17,454 nucleotides of DNA from CAZADH01 sp964483805 (GTDB lineage: Bacteria > Muiribacteriota > Ozemobacteria > Ozemobacterales > Ozemobacteraceae): NCBI GenBank assembly GCA_964483805.1, contig CAZADH010000119.1:1-17454 (forward strand), given 5' to 3'. This document shows, piece after piece, positions 14,955 through 17,454 of the stretch (its first letter is position 1; each line of letters starts with the position of its first letter). Position numbers and translations under genes: made by a program. Below the pieces are notes generated by a model. It ran no database searches and had not been told where the DNA came from. It worked only from the letters and a program-made list of their open reading frames with translations.

Positions 14955-15079
14955 GATCCCCTCCTGGTTAGTCACGCCGAGCCTCGGAAGGGGACGCCTC
15001 GAGAGTACCCGGTCAGCCTTCTGGCCAAATCCTTCTCGCCAAGGAATCGACGGATTCGATTGTGTGTACGTCGGAGCCC

Positions 15080-15088
15080 ATCATAGCA
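15080..15088 (-). promoter_or_regulatory. extended -10 promoter for the barrel/lipoprotein unit
   Basis: The minus strand reads TGCTATGAT, a TG-n followed by a five-of-six match to the -10 box. The -35 position at 17 bases is poor (TCGGCG). A start near 15073 would give a leader of about 120 bases before the GTG at 14954. Confidence 0.35.
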
Positions 15089-15118
15089 CGGAGGTTGGGA
15101 ATCGCCGAGAAGAATCGA

Positions 15119-15153
15119 ACCGCGGCCGGAACCGCCGTTGTCCCGGCCGCGGT
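15119..15153 (-). terminator. terminator after the propeller gene of the NlpC/P60 operon
   Basis: An 11-base-pair perfect GC-rich stem (15119-15129 with 15143-15153, 13-base loop) lies 32 bases past the stop at 15186. On the minus strand it is followed by TTCGATTCTTCTC, T-rich but not a clean run. The next promoter candidate starts 31 bases further on. Confidence 0.5.
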
Positions 15154-15185
15154 CGGGCGTGCGACCCGCGATTTGGAGTGCGGTT

Positions 15186-16193
15186 CTACCTTCCCGCCCG
15201 CGACACCCGCAGCAGTTGCCACTTTGCGGCGCTTGCTTGGGCGACGTAGACGGCGCCGTCGTCGTCGACCACGAACGGCGTGGTCATTTCGGGACCGCTT
15301 GGCGCGGTGCCGCGCCACAGTTCGCGGGACTTGCCGCCCGGTTCGATGGCGACGATGACCTCGTCGCTGGCCAGGGCGTACCAGACCACGAGATCGCCGC
15401 CGGGCAGCATGCGCAGAGGGCGGATCAGCTTGATCTCGGTATCGGCCTCGATGAGGCCGACGACGAAGCCGGGCTGCCCCTGCTCGTCGAGAGCGCACAG
15501 ATCACGACTCTTGGCGTCACCGCGAAACACCGGTTGGATCAACTGCCCCTCGGCGTTGCCGGCGATGGCGAGGGCCTCGGCCAGAACGGCCTCGACCTTG
15601 CCGTTGGCGTCGAGACGGACCGCCTGGCGGCCGGCGACATCTTCGACATACAACGTATTACTTTTTCCGGCGTGGAGCCGGCCGAGCGACGCCAGACGGG
15701 CCGCGTCGCTGGCGGTCGCGGGCAGCGTCTTCTGCCAAAGACCGTCGAGGCCGACCACGATGATGCGCAGGTTGGCCGCATCGGCGATGGCCAGGGAACT
15801 CGTGGGCGACCCGAGCGGGATGACGTCGACGATGGCCGGTGTCGTCGCCAGACCGGCCTGCTTCGCCAGCGGTTCGAGTGCGATCGCGCGGGCTACCTTG
15901 CCCGGTCGCTCGACGATCAGCACCCGGGCGGCGAGGGTGTCGGCGACGACAAAGCGGTCACCGAGCGCGCAGACGGCGGTCGGCCCCTGGAACGGCCCAT
16001 CGAGGATCTGGCCGTTGGAGGCGACGTTCACCGACACCTGCTCGGGACCGGCGCCGACCGGAAGTGTGACCACCGGCAACCCGGCCAGTGGACCGGCGAA
16101 ACCGACGGCGGCGACGGCGATGGCGGCGAACAACGCTGCCACAACCCGGAGACATTGATACGGGTGACCGCGTGGCGAGAGAACCGTCGACAT
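15186..16193 (-). CDS. exported NHL-type beta-propeller protein
   Basis: 335 residues. A hydrophobic segment at 17-34 (VVAALFAAIAVAAVGFAG) serves as signal peptide or anchor. The rest is made of propeller-like units of about 45 residues: LDGPFQGPTAVCALGDRFVV, then SLAIADAANLRIIVVGLDG, NTLYVEDVAGRQAVRLDANG, a central unit, GGDLVVWYALASDEVIVAIE and PFVVDDDGAVYVAQASAAKW. The pattern fits an NHL/SMP-30-like propeller; catalytic residues are not evident, so a binding or scaffold role is more likely. The ATG at 16193 lies two bases after the stop of the NlpC/P60 gene and the signal peptide begins there; the ribosome binding site is weak, so it probably depends on translation of the gene before it. 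Ends at a hairpin terminator. Confidence 0.6.
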   Translation of the reverse strand: MSTVLSPRGHPYQCLRVVAALFAAIAVAAVGFAGPLAGLPVVTLPVGAGPEQVSVNVASNGQILDGPFQGPTAVCALGDRFVVADTLAARVLIVERPGKVARAIALEPLAKQAGLATTPAIVDVIPLGSPTSSLAIADAANLRIIVVGLDGLWQKTLPATASDAARLASLGRLHAGKSNTLYVEDVAGRQAVRLDANGKVEAVLAEALAIAGNAEGQLIQPVFRGDAKSRDLCALDEQGQPGFVVGLIEADTEIKLIRPLRMLPGGDLVVWYALASDEVIVAIEPGGKSRELWRGTAPSGPEMTTPFVVDDDGAVYVAQASAAKWQLLRVSRAGR

Positions 16194-16195
16194 GG

Positions 16196-17287
16196 TCAGA
16201 TGCCGCTCAACTTGTTGAGCGCCTCGTCCATGCCGTTGGCCCGGTAGATGCCGCGCCACCGACTGCCGCGGTAACTCGCCGGCATGATCTCGACGCGCAC
16301 GCCCGACTGGCCGATGTGTCCGTACTTCGCCGTTTCGGCCTTGACCGTCGACGGGGTCGAATGGGCGATCAACGGGTTGCCGGCGCGGTCGTAGCCCATG
16401 AAGATGCCGACGTGGCCAACCTTGCCGGGCGCCGGCGGCCCGAGCACGAAGATGTCGCCCGGTTGGATGCGGTCGCGGGGGTTCGGCGGCGGATACTCGC
16501 CCGGCCCGAGGATCGGTTTGGTCAGCGCGCGGCTGTCGGCGTAGTTCTGGCTCGACGGGAACCACGATCCGAGCGGCGACGGCAGACCCGCCATGCGCAA
16601 TACTTTGTCAATAAGGCTGCCGGTGAATCCCGAACAGTCGGTGGTCTTGGGGAACCCCTCGACCCGCGTGTGGCCGGCTGCATATACATACGCGGTATTG
16701 GCGTCGCAGAACCCTTTGACCAGATCGATCAGCTTCTGGAACCGGGTGCCGTTGTAGCCGGCCAGTGTCTCGTTGCCAATCGTGGCATCGGTGACCTTCG
16801 CTTCGCCGTAGCGCGCCAGCCAGGGGCACGCCGGGTCATTGAACCGATCGCGAATGAACTGGGCGACCGGGTAACCCTTCTCGAGGGCCGCTTTGCAGAA
16901 CGCGAGTTCGTCGGCGGTGGGGGCACGGTTGAGGGCAACCTTGAAGACGATGGACACGATGGTCTTGGCATCTTTGACGCCAAAGAACCGGATCATGTCG
17001 TCGCACTTCTGCCAGGGATGTTTCTGGCCCGAGCTGATTTCGGCCGCATTGCCGCGCGCGACTTCTTCGGTGTAATAGGGCCCGACGAAACTGCCCAGGC
17101 AGTGGCGGATGAACCCCAGCGGCGACAGGTCGAGGCCGGAAGCCGAACCGCTGCCGGACCCGCTGCCATCGACCCGGTGGGTTCGCAGCAGGTCGCGCGG
17201 GTTGGCGGCCTGCACGGCGAAAACCGCGGCGGCCGGCAGCAACAGTGCGCAGATCAAAGCGGCCAGTCGTAGAGATCGGAGTTTCAT
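16196..17287 (-). CDS. exported NlpC/P60-family cysteine peptidase with a DUF4214-like module
   Basis: 363 residues. Signal peptide at 1-28 (LAALICALLLPAAAVFA), then a Gly-Ser linker (GSGSGSGSASG, 41-51). Residues about 98-155 contain VFKVALNRAPTADELAF and AQFIRDRFNDP, which resemble DUF4214 repeats of secreted proteins. The C-terminal part is an NlpC/P60 fold: Cys218 in TTDCSGFTGSL, His292 in VGHVGIFMG, and His309 in LIAHST as the third catalytic residue. QPGDIFVLG just before the His is also typical. Members hydrolyse peptidoglycan stem peptides or related amide bonds in the periplasm or outside. The ATG at 17287 has GAGGGG six bases upstream and starts the signal peptide. First gene of a two-gene operon with the propeller protein two bases downstream. 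The three catalytic residues are all present, so it is probably active. Confidence 0.8.
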   Translation of the reverse strand: MKLRSLRLAALICALLLPAAAVFAVQAANPRDLLRTHRVDGSGSGSGSASGLDLSPLGFIRHCLGSFVGPYYTEEVARGNAAEISSGQKHPWQKCDDMIRFFGVKDAKTIVSIVFKVALNRAPTADELAFCKAALEKGYPVAQFIRDRFNDPACPWLARYGEAKVTDATIGNETLAGYNGTRFQKLIDLVKGFCDANTAYVYAAGHTRVEGFPKTTDCSGFTGSLIDKVLRMAGLPSPLGSWFPSSQNYADSRALTKPILGPGEYPPPNPRDRIQPGDIFVLGPPAPGKVGHVGIFMGYDRAGNPLIAHSTPSTVKAETAKYGHIGQSGVRVEIMPASYRGSRWRGIYRANGMDEALNKLSGI

Positions 17288-17352
17288 GGTTGCCCCCTCG
17301 TCAATGTTGTGTCCTCGTGCCGAAATCTCACCGGTACACTGAGTCTCTCTCA

Positions 17353-17361
17353 ACTATACCA
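17353..17361 (-). promoter_or_regulatory. extended -10 promoter for the NlpC/P60 operon
   Basis: The minus strand reads TGGTATAGT, an extended -10 with a five-of-six match. No good -35 box is present at 17 or 18 bases. A start near 17346 gives a leader of about 59 bases. The rest of the sequence to the window edge shows no further gene. Confidence 0.4.
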
Positions 17362-17454
17362 GAGATTGGGTGACGAGTTTTCAGAACGGGAATTTTGGTC
17401 AGGGCCGGTGCATCATTAATCCGCATGGCTTGGGAATCTTGATGCAGTGCCAAC

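Noticed and set aside
15095..15125. tRNA-like GGTTCGATTC on the minus strand
   Set aside because: The bases flanking the loop do not pair as a T-arm, and no acceptor, D-arm or anticodon arm is found around it.
1..17454. CRISPR arrays, rRNA genes or complete insertion sequences
   Set aside because: No regularly spaced identical repeats, rRNA-like segments, or terminal inverted repeats around an intact transposase were seen on either strand.

Overview
The window looks like chromosomal DNA of a high-GC, diderm (Gram-negative) bacterium. The evidence is two predicted outer-membrane beta-barrel proteins (one ending in Phe with typical alternating strands), several lipoprotein or Sec signal peptides, strong GGAGG-type ribosome binding sites and GC-rich third codon positions. 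I cannot assign a phylum. The copper-protein/beta-barrel pair at the left end resembles a gene neighbourhood I know from gamma- and betaproteobacteria, while the large Ig-like/beta-propeller lipoproteins are common in many environmental lineages. Nearly all genes lie on the minus strand; the exception is a short plus-strand block at about 2.1-4.0 kb.

Layout from left to right. (1) 1-1708, minus strand: an outer-membrane barrel protein (1708 to 764), then an exported cupredoxin-like protein with a His...Cys-x2-His-x2-Met copper site (780 to 70), then the first 20 codons of a membrane protein running off the window edge. A convincing promoter (TTGTCT-17-TACGAT) precedes the barrel gene. (2) 1709-4843: an accessory-looking patch. 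It holds a 380-residue conserved hypothetical protein whose ribosome-binding region is a run of ten G, a PIN-domain toxin with its small antitoxin-like partner (ATGA overlap), and the 3' remnant of an Rpn-family nuclease/transposase gene. Two imperfect 42-bp direct repeats (1884-1925 and 4746-4787) bracket this patch. (3) 4844-5311: a lipoprotein gene that appears broken by an in-frame TGA just after the signal peptide. (4) 5450-14954, minus strand: an outer-membrane barrel protein, a 1619-residue modular lipoprotein (two regulatory-like beta domains, a PKD/Ig-like domain, eight Big_5-like Ig domains, then seven SBBP-type propeller repeats) and a 949-residue lipoprotein (two Ig-like domains, a propeller with calcium-binding-type loops, a C-terminal beta-sandwich). 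The block ends at a strong rho-independent terminator at 5450-5487. (5) 15119-17361, minus strand: a two-gene operon of an exported NlpC/P60 peptidase with a DUF4214-like module and an exported NHL-type beta-propeller protein, with its own promoter and terminator.

Taken together the window is mostly an envelope/cell-surface region: surface-exposed repeat proteins, barrels and a wall hydrolase, with a toxin-antitoxin-bearing accessory insertion. The most useful leads are the repeat-bracketed patch with the G10-controlled hypothetical gene, the interrupted lipoprotein, and the copper-protein/barrel/membrane-protein trio. All family assignments were made by reading the translated sequences; no database search was run.
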